DNA of 37,237 nt. Origin: a virus. This document shows, piece after piece, positions 26,127 through 33,242 of this stretch. The DNA lies in IMG/VR virus record IMGVR_UViG_3300044451_000459, positions 1-37,237 of that record. One strand, written 5' to 3'. The position numbers and the translations under genes were made by a program. The first letter of the stretch is position 1. Each line of letters begins with the position of its first letter. The notes under the pieces were generated by a model. That model had not been told where the DNA came from, ran no database searches, and saw only the letters and a list, made by a program, of their open reading frames with translations.

Positions 26127-26623
26127 GGCGTATCTCCAGCAGCATAACGGAGATTGCCAACCACTCGACGCGCCCAGCCACGACCAAAGCTATTGAATGT
26201 TGAAAGCTTGGTATAAAACTCAAGACGCTCAGCAATGAATAAAATGAGTACATCATCAAGTGTCATTTTCTTAATAGCACCTAATGTCTTATCACCAACC
26301 ACACCATCATCCAAAACACCGACTGCACGTTGAAGCATACGAATGGCATTGCCAATGCCATGATTAACAGCTGCATCAAAAATCTGATAGCTAATAGCTC
26401 CAGTATATTGATCACACTTAGCACGATTCCAAAAAGCTACGCGGTAAATTTCTTTAGCTTGTAGACGAGACATGCTTTTCATAGAGCCTGTATAACCATT
26501 TTCTCGCGCTGTTTTTATTGTGATACCCCAATTGGTTTCCCCACCAGGGTCTTTAGGATTATTTACATAGCCACCTTCATGACCAATAGTCCGTTCAAAC
26601 ACTTCATCAAAAGTGATAGACAT
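26123..26623 (-). CDS. Endolysin, GH108-type N-acetylmuramidase
   Basis: A 166-residue lysozyme of the GH108 family. It shows the catalytic Glu16 in GHEGGYVNNPKDPGGETNWG, and the usual C-terminal peptidoglycan-binding helical part (GVLDDGVVGDKTLGAI). No signal peptide or SAR helix is visible, so release depends on the holin. It is the first late gene of the leftward lysis-packaging operon. GATGAGG, the 3' arm of a hairpin, lies 7 nt before ATG with only T between (see 26624-26648). Confidence 0.94.
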   Translation of the reverse strand: MSITFDEVFERTIGHEGGYVNNPKDPGGETNWGITIKTARENGYTGSMKSMSRLQAKEIYRVAFWNRAKCDQYTGAISYQIFDAAVNHGIGNAIRMLQRAVGVLDDGVVGDKTLGAIKKMTLDDVLILFIAERLEFYTKLSTFNSFGRGWARRVVGNLRYAAGDTP

Positions 26624-26648
26624 AAAAAAACCTCATCAAATGATGAGG
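26624..26648 (-). terminator. Terminator after the repressor-lipoprotein operon, doubling as endolysin leader hairpin
   Basis: Leftward: CCTCATCA, TT, TGATGAGG and seven T, then directly the endolysin ATG. It should terminate leftward transcripts from the lysogeny operon. The 3' arm GATGAGG is also the only Shine-Dalgarno candidate for the endolysin. Confidence 0.8.
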
Positions 26649-26675
26649 CTATGTTGCTATCTGAACTATATTTTT

Positions 26676-26699
26676 ATCAGGCGGAAATGCTTCCGCTCA
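26676..26699. repeat. Late-operon boundary element, copy 6
   Basis: Arms GCGGAA and TTCCGC around ATGC, with the outer pair changed to G-T. It begins 52 nt before the endolysin ATG and ends 10 nt from the lipoprotein stop. Confidence 0.9.
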
Positions 26700-26709
26700 G
26701 TTTAAGAAT

Positions 26710-27264
26710 CTAGATATTTACCATACAAGTTACTGGATAACCTTCTTTGTAGTGACTTGCATCTAACTGAAAAGTATATCCATACTGATGGCTTGAAATT
26801 GATGTTTTTGAGCCTTGATTTAAATGGTTTTCAAGGTCATAAAGAACAGCAGGAACTCGGTTGTCAATATTTCCAAAAATCTTTTGACAGTCTTTTGCAG
26901 CCACAGCCTTTGACTGTTCAAAAGATTCTTTATTAAAAACTTCAACAACTAAACCTTTCCAGTTTTCTGTGTTTGGTTCTTTGATAATTTTAATGCTGTA
27001 CCAATTATTATTTGGCACAAATTTAGTATCTGCTTTGACATCATTTGGTAAAAACTTTACTTCACCACCATCGTTTGAATGGCTGATTTGGTAAGCTGGA
27101 TAAATACTTTTAACCACGTTAGCAAATTGGGAAACACTCAACTTTGCAGCTGGGTCAGATTCACTATAGTTTTGTTTCACATAAGGAGGTTCTGACTGTG
27201 GTTGTTTTTGCGTAGAGCAACCAGCTAATAATAATAATCCAACAACACTAATTAACTTTTTCAT
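26710..27264 (-). CDS. Putative outer-membrane lipoprotein in lysogeny operon
   Basis: A 184-residue protein with a classic lipoprotein signal: MKK, a hydrophobic core, and lipobox LLAGC with Cys16 followed by Ser, which favours the outer membrane. I recognise no domain in the rest. I start at ATG 27264, one base after the repressor stop (TGAtATG), rather than at an upstream in-frame codon inside the repressor gene, because this exposes the signal peptide. Coupling to the repressor implies expression in the prophage state; surface lipoproteins in this setting often change host surface or block superinfection. That role is inference. Confidence 0.8.
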   Translation of the reverse strand: MKKLISVVGLLLLAGCSTQKQPQSEPPYVKQNYSESDPAAKLSVSQFANVVKSIYPAYQISHSNDGGEVKFLPNDVKADTKFVPNNNWYSIKIIKEPNTENWKGLVVEVFNKESFEQSKAVAAKDCQKIFGNIDNRVPAVLYDLENHLNQGSKTSISSHQYGYTFQLDASHYKEGYPVTCMVNI

Positions 27265-27265
27265 A

Positions 27266-27913
27266 TCAGTAAAAAGTCCCGCGACTTGGTGGTATCCATC
27301 TGCCAATAATTTCAATATCTGTCGATTCATTTAAATCGAGTTTCATTGGCAGATACTTTTCATTATCTGACAACAATAACAATTCATTAAATTGACGTTG
27401 CACACGTTTGACCCAGAAATTCTCTTGATTTCTCACAACGTAAATAAATCCATCTGTAAGTTCTTTATCAATTGTATTGATTAATAACGGCTCTTTGTCA
27501 TGAATAGTTGGCTCCATAGAATCGCCTTTTGCATAAACGATGACTAAGTCCTTTGCATAAAACCCATGTCTTGAAAGCCAGTCTTTTCTAAATGCCAATC
27601 GACTAGCAGGTTCTGTTTCACCCAAACAAACTGCACCATCACCAGCAGACACAGAAACATCATAAACGTTGACTAAATCAAACTCACAAGCAAAGTCACT
27701 ATTTAGTGACTGATTGGCTTTTCTGCCAGTCACAATGTAGCCAATATCAGCGCCAACTTCTGCAATTGCAGCTAAATAACCAGCTTTAGGCTGCGTTAAA
27801 TCTTTCTCGTAATCTATCTGACTTTTCTTGGTAGTGCCTGCTAACTCAGCAAAAACTGGTTGCGTATAACCCAGTCGCTCACGCTCTTCTTTAAGTCTTG
27901 CTCCAATAGTCAC
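27266..27913 (-). CDS. CI-like repressor (HTH_XRE plus S24 peptidase domain)
   Basis: A 215-residue lysogeny repressor. An XRE helix-turn-helix occupies residues 2-60 (IGARLKEERERLGYTQ, FAELAGTTKKSQIDYEKD). A linker follows, then an S24/LexA-like domain with Ser132 (KGDSMEPTI) and Lys169 (FWVKRV) as the catalytic pair. An Ala90-Gly91 pair lies where cleavage would be expected, but is not proven. I chose GTG 27913, with GGAG 8 nt upstream. A GTG at 27922 would add three residues. It is transcribed away from ner, with a lipoprotein gene coupled downstream. This kind of repressor can be induced by RecA/SOS, unlike Mu c. Confidence 0.92.
   Translation of the reverse strand: MTIGARLKEERERLGYTQPVFAELAGTTKKSQIDYEKDLTQPKAGYLAAIAEVGADIGYIVTGRKANQSLNSDFACEFDLVNVYDVSVSAGDGAVCLGETEPASRLAFRKDWLSRHGFYAKDLVIVYAKGDSMEPTIHDKEPLLINTIDKELTDGFIYVVRNQENFWVKRVQRQFNELLLLSDNEKYLPMKLDLNESTDIEIIGRWIPPSRGTFY
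27695..27710. promoter_or_regulatory. Operator-like dyad O2 inside repressor gene
   Basis: A perfect 16-bp dyad, GTCACTA-TT-TAGTGAC, in the linker-coding part of the repressor gene. It shares the form GTMACTANNTAGTKAC with sites at 27940 and 28209. Confidence 0.65.
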
Positions 27914-27932
27914 AAAAAACACTCCAATAATA

Positions 27933-27972
27933 TTGACAAGTAACTAAATAGTTACTAATGTGGTGCTATAAG
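27933..27972 (+). promoter_or_regulatory. Early promoter/operator region with dyad O1
   Basis: The 100-nt divergent gap between repressor and ner. It holds TTGACA (27933-27938), a perfect dyad GTAACTA-AA-TAGTTAC (27940-27955), and an extended -10 TG-C-TATAAG (27964-27972). The dyad covers the place of the -35 for that -10. TTGACA with 17-nt spacing to TAATGT is the alternative promoter. On the other strand TATTAT (27927-27932) may be the -10 for the repressor. Binding by Ner or the repressor is inferred. Confidence 0.7.
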
Positions 27973-28013
27973 TTCTACTTAATGCAACTTTAGCCACACA
28001 AGGGAAACTAAAT

Positions 28014-28220
28014 ATGCACCTAAAAACTGCCGAAGAAGTAAAACAGGAATTTATCCAACAAGGCATTCCTGTTTCATCATGGGCTGAAAGTAAAGGTTTC
28101 ACCCCACAAGAAGTTTACAAAGTACTCAACGGTCAATCTAAAGGAAACTTTGGACGTGCCCATAAGATTGCCGTTGCCCTCGGCCTAAAACCAGAACCAA
28201 AACAGAAAGTCACTGTTTAG
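28014..28220 (+). CDS. Ner/Cro-like DNA-binding protein
   Basis: A 68-residue helix-turn-helix protein (VSSWAESKGFTPQEVYKVLNGQ), first gene of the rightward early operon, opposite the repressor. This is the place of Mu ner, which turns down early transcription. AAGGGA lies 9 nt upstream of the ATG. Its stop codon lies within the operator-like dyad O3. Confidence 0.85.
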   Translation: MHLKTAEEVKQEFIQQGIPVSSWAESKGFTPQEVYKVLNGQSKGNFGRAHKIAVALGLKPEPKQKVTV

Positions 28221-28224
28221 TTAC
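28209..28224. promoter_or_regulatory. Operator-like dyad O3 at end of ner
   Basis: GTCACTG-TT-TAGTTAC, a near-perfect match to the O1/O2 form, spanning the ner stop codon. It directly abuts the 10-bp iterons. Confidence 0.6.
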
Positions 28225-28254
28225 TTTGCACATATTCGCACATTTTTGCACACG
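28225..28254. repeat. Three tandem 10-bp iterons
   Basis: TTTGCACATA, TTCGCACATT and TTTGCACACG lie head to tail, with GCACA at exact 10-bp steps (28228, 28238, 28248), so on one face of the helix. They lie between O3 and the next gene. Protein-binding iterons are likely; the ligand is unknown. Confidence 0.7.
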
Positions 28255-28263
28255 GGGAAAGAG

Positions 28264-28431
28264 ATGAGACAAAAACAATCAGGAAGTATTGCATTTCGTT
28301 ACCTAATCATCTTCGTAACGACATTCGGTTATGTCCAATGGTTCTTCGCTGAACAGGATAACGAAGAGCTTAAACAGCAACTAATGTCAATCAAGTTCAC
28401 TCAAGGAGATGGGCATGAGTTCAACAAATAA
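28264..28431 (+). CDS. Small membrane protein
   Basis: A 55-residue protein of unknown function with one membrane helix (FRYLIIFVTTFGYVQWFF, residues ~10-27) and a charged C-terminal tail. ATG 28264 is chosen over an upstream TTG because GGGGAAAGAG sits just before it. Its end overlaps the next gene. Confidence 0.65.
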   Translation: MRQKQSGSIAFRYLIIFVTTFGYVQWFFAEQDNEELKQQLMSIKFTQGDGHEFNK

Positions 28432-28711
28432 ATCAGCCGTGAAAGTTCTACGCGTTTTATTCGCGCTGCGAGGTCATTACGTTTTCGGCCTTAGCAATAA
28501 ACAGCTTTCTGAAAGCTTAAAAGAAACACCTGTATTTATTACTCGCGCACTCCAAACCCTTGAAGCGGATGGTTGGGTAGAAAAACGTGACAACGGCAAC
28601 TATGCCCCAAGTGTGAAGACGGTCAAATTTGCAACAGCGTGTAAAGAAGAATGTGACCGTGTTCAAGCACGTATTAATGAATACAACCAACGTCTTAACA
28701 CACAGTTTTAA
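28415..28711 (+). CDS. Winged-helix DNA-binding protein
   Basis: A 98-residue protein with a winged-helix pattern: SNKQLSESLKETPVFITRALQTLEADGWVEKRDNGNY (recognition helix and wing). This is the MarR/IclR-like arrangement seen in small phage regulators just before the transposase genes. ATG 28415 is preferred, 6 nt after AAGGAG; an ATG at 28409 overlaps the ribosome binding site. A role in early transcription control is inferred. Confidence 0.75.
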   Translation: MSSTNKSAVKVLRVLFALRGHYVFGLSNKQLSESLKETPVFITRALQTLEADGWVEKRDNGNYAPSVKTVKFATACKEECDRVQARINEYNQRLNTQF

Positions 28712-28723
28712 TAAGGGTTCACT

Positions 28724-29608
28724 ATGAGTAATGAAGTAATCACTGAAGTTGAAATTCAAAATCATACAAAGGCTGTTGCAGGTTTAGCAACGCAACTTGG
28801 TTATGAAGGGGCTTTAACTGTAGGGGCATTGGAAGATGAAATTCGCTTTTTCCAACAACGTACTGTTGAAGCAGTGATGGAGCTTGGCAAGCGCTTATTA
28901 ATCTTAAAAGAAATTACACCGCATGGTGAGTTTAATAAGCGTGTTGAGATGTTGAACTTCACTCCACGCATGGCACAAAAATTCATGTCAGCGGTGTTGA
29001 AATTCTCAAAAACGAATTCGAGTTCGCTTTTGCAGAAAGCTGGAAATCAAACAAAGTTGCTTGAGCTTGTAACGCTAGATGACGATGAAATACAAGTCAT
29101 CGAACAAGGTGGAAGCATTGGTGAGGTTTCATTAGACAGCATTGAAACTATGTCAGTACGCGAATTAAAAGATGAACTTCGCAAAATTAAAGCTGACAAA
29201 GAAGCTGGTGACTTACTCCTCCAAAAGAAAGACCAAAAGATTAATGAACTAGATGCAAAGCTCACAAAGCTTCAGAGTCCAGTTCAAATTAAAAAGCGTG
29301 CTGAATCTGAAGAACAACTAATTGCAGCTAAAGCTTTAGAAGAAGCCAACACCGCATGTTTAACAATGCACAACGACACAGTGCGTTTTAAAAATACGGT
29401 CAACTCAGTTTTAGACACAATCAATGAGCATGGCCTTTACAACATCCAAGAACAACTTGAAGCCCTCGTTATCAGCGCATTTCAACAGATTGCACAAACT
29501 AGTGTTGAGCTAGGAATTCAAATTGATTTTGAAACGATGGTGAACCCAGCATGGTTACCTGCGGATCAAGACGCTGCTGCATTTGATGCAACAAACGTGG
29601 AGCAGTAA
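28724..29608 (+). CDS. DUF3102-like coiled-coil protein
   Basis: A 294-residue protein immediately upstream of the transposase. Residues ~35-100 match the DUF3102 pattern (VEAVMELGKRLLILKEITPHGEF...LNFTPRMAQKFMSAVLKF), a fold thought to bind DNA. A long coiled coil runs over ~145-215. The position before transposase is common in Acinetobacter and Pseudomonas Mu-like phages. AAGGG precedes the ATG. Function unknown; a transposition or partition accessory is possible. Confidence 0.8.
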   Translation: MSNEVITEVEIQNHTKAVAGLATQLGYEGALTVGALEDEIRFFQQRTVEAVMELGKRLLILKEITPHGEFNKRVEMLNFTPRMAQKFMSAVLKFSKTNSSSLLQKAGNQTKLLELVTLDDDEIQVIEQGGSIGEVSLDSIETMSVRELKDELRKIKADKEAGDLLLQKKDQKINELDAKLTKLQSPVQIKKRAESEEQLIAAKALEEANTACLTMHNDTVRFKNTVNSVLDTINEHGLYNIQEQLEALVISAFQQIAQTSVELGIQIDFETMVNPAWLPADQDAAAFDATNVEQ

Positions 29609-29610
29609 TC

Positions 29611-31362
29611 ATGACAAATCCAAACTTAGCAAAACAAGATTATTTGCGTGAGATTGCAGCCAAACTTACTGCTGCTGAGTTTGGTGGAAAAGCTGCGATT
29701 GTAAAAACCGCATGTGACTTTTTAAGTCTTAGCAAACCGCAACTTTACCGTGAACTTGAAAAAGTAGGTTTTAAATCTGAACGTAAACAGCGCTCTGATA
29801 AAGGCAAAACAGTTGTGCCGACTGAAGTCGCAGAAATGATTGGTGGCATGGTGCATGTGGCAACACGCGCCAATGGCAAAAAAACTTTACCTGTGACAAC
29901 GGCACTGGAAATGTTGATTGCAGATGGTAAAGCACCAAAAGTATCAGCAGCAACCGTTGGTCGCATCATGAAACAAAACATGTGCCACCCCAAACAACTT
30001 GCAACACCATCGGCACATACACAGCAAAAATCGTTACACCCAAACCACGTTTGGCAAGTCGATGCGTCTATCTGTGTTTTGTTCTACCTGCCTAAAGGCG
30101 GTATGCAAGTGATGGATGAGAAGAAGTTCTACAAGAACAAGCCAGCCAACGTGAAGAGAATCGAAAATGATCGTGTGATTCGTTATGTCATGACCGATCA
30201 CTTCTCAGGCTCAATTTATGTTGAGTACGTGTACGGAAGTGAAAGCTCTGAAAACTTAATTGAGATTTTCTTAAACGGTATTCAAAAACGCTCTGATAAA
30301 GAACCAATGCACGGTGTTCCAAACATCCTCTACACAGACAAAGGTTGTGCAAACACTAGTGGATTATTCAGGAATTTACTTGAGCGTTTAGATGTAACTT
30401 TCATACCCCATGCAACTGGTAATTCACAAGCAAAAGGCCAAGTTGAAAACGCTCAAAATATTGTTGAAACACAGTTTGAAGGCCGTCTGCGTTTCATGCA
30501 GATCAACAATATCCAAGAGTTAAATGCAAAAGCAGCGGATTGGCGCATGTTTTGGAATGAAACCAAAATTCATAGCCGTACTAAGCGCAGCCGTAATGCA
30601 GTTTGGCAAACGATTAAGCCTGAACAATTACGCTTTGCTCCACCAATGGAATTATGCCGAGAGCTTATCAGCACAGTACCAGTTGAAAAAACAGTTAAAG
30701 CCAATCTTACAGTTAGTCATGCCATTCAAGGCTATGGCTCACAAGACTATGACGTTCGTCATGTTGATGGGGTTTACCCGAAAGCCAAGTTGCAGATTGT
30801 AGTGAATCCATACCGTGCGCCATGCATCGATGTATTAACCAAAGATCAGCACGGCAATGAAGTCATTTTCACATGTGAGCCGTTGCAGGTTGATTGGGTT
30901 GGTTTTGGAAATGATGCAGCTGTAATCGGTGAAGAAATCAAAGCAATGCCACAGAGCGCAATTGATGAAAACCGCAAACGCATCCTCAAGAACGCTTATG
31001 GCGCTGAAACGCTGGAGCAAGTTGATAAAGCAATTGCCAAGAAGAAACCAGCGTATGAAGGTCAGCTCAATGCTATGGCCGATGTTGCTGCGGTTGAAGT
31101 TCCGACCTACATCAAGCGTGCTGGTGAGCAAGTCACTACACCAAAACAACGTCGTGAATCTGCACCAATTTCAGCAGTAGAAGCTGCAAAAGAAATTCGA
31201 GGCTTAATCGGTGACCTGTGGACCACAGATCACTACAAAGCCCTCAAAAAATCTTATCCAGATGGTTTAGTCCCTGCCGATGCAGTACGTGAAATTGCTG
31301 AAGCAATCAAGGCTGAACAAGAACTTCCACAACAACGACCACAACTTCGCGTTGTCGGTTAA
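29611..31362 (+). CDS. A: MuA-like DDE transposase
   Basis: A 583-residue transposase for replicative transposition and integration. N-terminal helix-turn-helix region (LSKPQLYRELEKVGF, ~38-55) and a second DNA-binding part lead to an RNase H-like core with D151 (VWQVDAS), D243 (YTDKG) and E279 (GQVEN). The D243-E279 spacing is 35 residues, the D35E form of retroviral and Tn7 TnsB-like enzymes, shorter than in MuA. The C-terminal part includes a Mu-type beta barrel and a basic tail. GGAG lies 9 nt upstream. It is followed by its ATPase partner. It should act on phage ends, which lie outside this window. Confidence 0.95.
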   Translation: MTNPNLAKQDYLREIAAKLTAAEFGGKAAIVKTACDFLSLSKPQLYRELEKVGFKSERKQRSDKGKTVVPTEVAEMIGGMVHVATRANGKKTLPVTTALEMLIADGKAPKVSAATVGRIMKQNMCHPKQLATPSAHTQQKSLHPNHVWQVDASICVLFYLPKGGMQVMDEKKFYKNKPANVKRIENDRVIRYVMTDHFSGSIYVEYVYGSESSENLIEIFLNGIQKRSDKEPMHGVPNILYTDKGCANTSGLFRNLLERLDVTFIPHATGNSQAKGQVENAQNIVETQFEGRLRFMQINNIQELNAKAADWRMFWNETKIHSRTKRSRNAVWQTIKPEQLRFAPPMELCRELISTVPVEKTVKANLTVSHAIQGYGSQDYDVRHVDGVYPKAKLQIVVNPYRAPCIDVLTKDQHGNEVIFTCEPLQVDWVGFGNDAAVIGEEIKAMPQSAIDENRKRILKNAYGAETLEQVDKAIAKKKPAYEGQLNAMADVAAVEVPTYIKRAGEQVTTPKQRRESAPISAVEAAKEIRGLIGDLWTTDHYKALKKSYPDGLVPADAVREIAEAIKAEQELPQQRPQLRVVG

Positions 31363-31371
31363 GGAGCAACC

Positions 31372-32649
31372 ATGAAACAACAAGACTGCTCGACAAAACT
31401 CAAGGATCTAATTTTAGACAACGGAATTATACAAGCCGACTTAGCTCGTTACGTACAGCTAAGCCCGTCATCGATCAACATCATCATCAACTGCCTGAGA
31501 TGGCCGAAGAAGAATACTGATTTTGTGAAAGCCCGTTTTAGAGAGTTCTTGGTCAACGCAAAGATTAGCGAGTTAGAAATCGACAACGCATTCAACGAAA
31601 TGTTTGATGCACCACCACAAAAAACACTTCTCGAAAGACTTGGCTCTGAAGCAGCAAGTGAAAGAGAACTTGATCACGTGTATCGCGCTTTAGTGGCGCG
31701 TCACGGAAACAAACAAATTAATGAACTTTTAAATGAGGACGAACAAGCCATGTTGCTCGCAAAACAGTCGTTGACTCAACAAGCTAAAAAACATTTTGGC
31801 TTGTTTGATAACCCTTTCACAAATGAAGTTCGTGCAGTTGAAGAACTATTCTTGAATAGCGACATTAACTATGTGCGTCAAGCCTTATATCAGACAGCTA
31901 AACATGGCGGATTCATTGCCATTTCAGGTGAGTCAGGTTCAGGTAAATCGACTTTACGACGCGACCTTCAAGACCGTATTCGTCGTGAAAAATTACCAAT
32001 TTTGGTTATCGAACCATATGTCATTGCAACTGAAGATAATGACATTAAAGGTAAGACGCTTAAATCAAGCCATATTGCTGAAGCAATTATTAATACGGTC
32101 AGTGCTGGTCAAGAAAAACCGCGTATATCTGCCGAGGGTCGTTTTCGCCAAGTCCATACGATTTTAAAAAATTCAAGCGAAGCTGGTTATAGCCATTTAT
32201 TGATAATTGAAGAAGCTCACAGCTTGCCAATCGCTACTCTTAAACAGTTAAAGCGTTTCTTTGAATTAGAAGACGGCTACAAAAAACTTATCGGAATCGT
32301 CTTAATAGGTCAGCCAGAACTTGCAAATAAATTAAGTGAGCGTAACCCCGCAGTTCGTGAGGTTGTACAGCGCTGTGAGAGCGTAACACTTGACCCTTTA
32401 ACAAACACTTCATTAGTTGAGTACTTACAACACCGAGTTAAAAGCGTTGATAAAAAGCTGGAGTCGATCATCACTGAGGACGGCATTCAAGCAATTGTAG
32501 ATCGCCTAACTCATATCAATAGCGCTGGCAAAACCACACGCTCACTTTTATATCCACTTGCCATTGGCAACTTAATTACCAGTTCAATGAACCTCGCAGC
32601 GGAAATTGGCGAGGACGTTATCACACGCGACATCGTGATGGGGGTTTAA
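31372..32649 (+). CDS. B: MuB/TniB-like transposition ATPase
   Basis: A 425-residue AAA+ protein: N-terminal HTH (IIQADLARYVQLSPSSINIII), a linker, then FGLFDNPF (the start shared with ExeA/TniB-type ATPases), Walker A GESGSGKS (186-193) and Walker B LLIIEEAH (276-283), and C-terminal AAA lid. It selects target DNA and activates the transposase. It starts after AAGGAG, 9 bp from the transposase stop. It is larger than Mu MuB (312 residues) because of the N-terminal extension. Confidence 0.93.
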   Translation: MKQQDCSTKLKDLILDNGIIQADLARYVQLSPSSINIIINCLRWPKKNTDFVKARFREFLVNAKISELEIDNAFNEMFDAPPQKTLLERLGSEAASERELDHVYRALVARHGNKQINELLNEDEQAMLLAKQSLTQQAKKHFGLFDNPFTNEVRAVEELFLNSDINYVRQALYQTAKHGGFIAISGESGSGKSTLRRDLQDRIRREKLPILVIEPYVIATEDNDIKGKTLKSSHIAEAIINTVSAGQEKPRISAEGRFRQVHTILKNSSEAGYSHLLIIEEAHSLPIATLKQLKRFFELEDGYKKLIGIVLIGQPELANKLSERNPAVREVVQRCESVTLDPLTNTSLVEYLQHRVKSVDKKLESIITEDGIQAIVDRLTHINSAGKTTRSLLYPLAIGNLITSSMNLAAEIGEDVITRDIVMGV

Positions 32650-32652
32650 GTC

Positions 32653-32751
32653 ATGAATTTTAATTTAAAAAATGTACTCACTGTGAGCTTTACGCTTTGG
32701 GCCTTTTCGGTTGCTGTCGTGATGGCTGTATTAGGAGGTTGCAATGGTTGA
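32653..32751 (+). CDS. Tiny membrane protein (32 aa)
   Basis: MNFNLKNVLTVSF then a hydrophobic helix (LWAFSVAVVMAVLGG) and CNG. A GGGGG stretch lies upstream. It overlaps the next gene by 8 bp, and its own codons hold that gene's AGGAGG. Conserved use is unknown; it may be a coupling leader. Confidence 0.5.
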   Translation: MNFNLKNVLTVSFTLWAFSVAVVMAVLGGCNG

Positions 32752-32956
32752 TTTTGCAGATGTAGCGGAAGGCATTGCTGAAGAACGTATTCAGCAAACC
32801 CTTTCAAATCGACAAACCTTTGATGGTGAAAGTGAACACGAATGTATGAACTGTGGAAACGAAATTCCAGAACGTCGTCGTGCATTGGGCAACGTCAAAC
32901 TTTGCATTGACTGTCAAACCGCAGTTGAAAGTGACTCTAAACACTTCAGGAGATAG
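32744..32956 (+). CDS. DksA/TraR-type zinc-finger protein
   Basis: A 70-residue protein with CMNC (34-37) and CIDC (54-57), a C4 zinc finger of the DksA/TraR family, after an acidic helical N-terminus. Such proteins bind the RNA polymerase secondary channel. Many Mu-like phages carry one. AGGAGG lies 5 nt before the ATG. It may tune host and phage promoters during infection. Confidence 0.85.
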   Translation: MVDFADVAEGIAEERIQQTLSNRQTFDGESEHECMNCGNEIPERRRALGNVKLCIDCQTAVESDSKHFRR

Positions 32957-32958
32957 CT

Positions 32959-33057
32959 ATGACTCTAGAAATTATTAGCGGTTCTTTAATCATGACCATT
33001 CTTGCAGTTGCAGCAGTATGGGCACGAATTAGCGAGGTGATGACATGTCCTATGTAA
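32959..33057 (+). CDS. Tiny membrane protein (32 aa)
   Basis: MTLEIISGSLIMTILAVAAVWARI... is one membrane helix with a short tail. AGGAG lies 7 nt upstream. It overlaps the next gene by 13 bp. No recognised family. Confidence 0.5.
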   Translation: MTLEIISGSLIMTILAVAAVWARISEVMTCPM

Positions 33058-33242
33058 ATAAAAAACGTGCTCAGTTTGCCAAGGATATCGACAAATTAGT
33101 CAGTGGTGATTATGTGCTTGTGCCTAAACAACCTACTGAAGAAATGGAACGAGCTGGTATGGCAGCAGGCGCTGGTTTTTTAGCTAAAGCTGTTTATCAA
33201 GCAATGGTTAAGTCGGCACAAGGAGTGAAAGCAAATGGGTGA
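33045..33242 (+). CDS. Hypothetical protein
   Basis: A 65-residue protein with a basic start (SYVNKKRAQFAKDIDK), a VLVPKQPTEEMERAGMAAG segment that resembles phage proteins with a PTxEM helix, and an Ala-rich end. GAGGTGATG lies upstream. It overlaps genes on both sides. Function unknown. Confidence 0.6.
   Translation: MSYVNKKRAQFAKDIDKLVSGDYVLVPKQPTEEMERAGMAAGAGFLAKAVYQAMVKSAQGVKANG

Noticed and set aside
26710-27330. Longer start for the lipoprotein gene reaching into the repressor gene
   Set aside because: It would bury the clear lipoprotein signal peptide behind 22 residues; the ATG at 27264 is better.
28246-28263. TTG start for the small membrane protein
   Set aside because: It lies within the iteron array and lacks a ribosome binding site; ATG 28264 has one.
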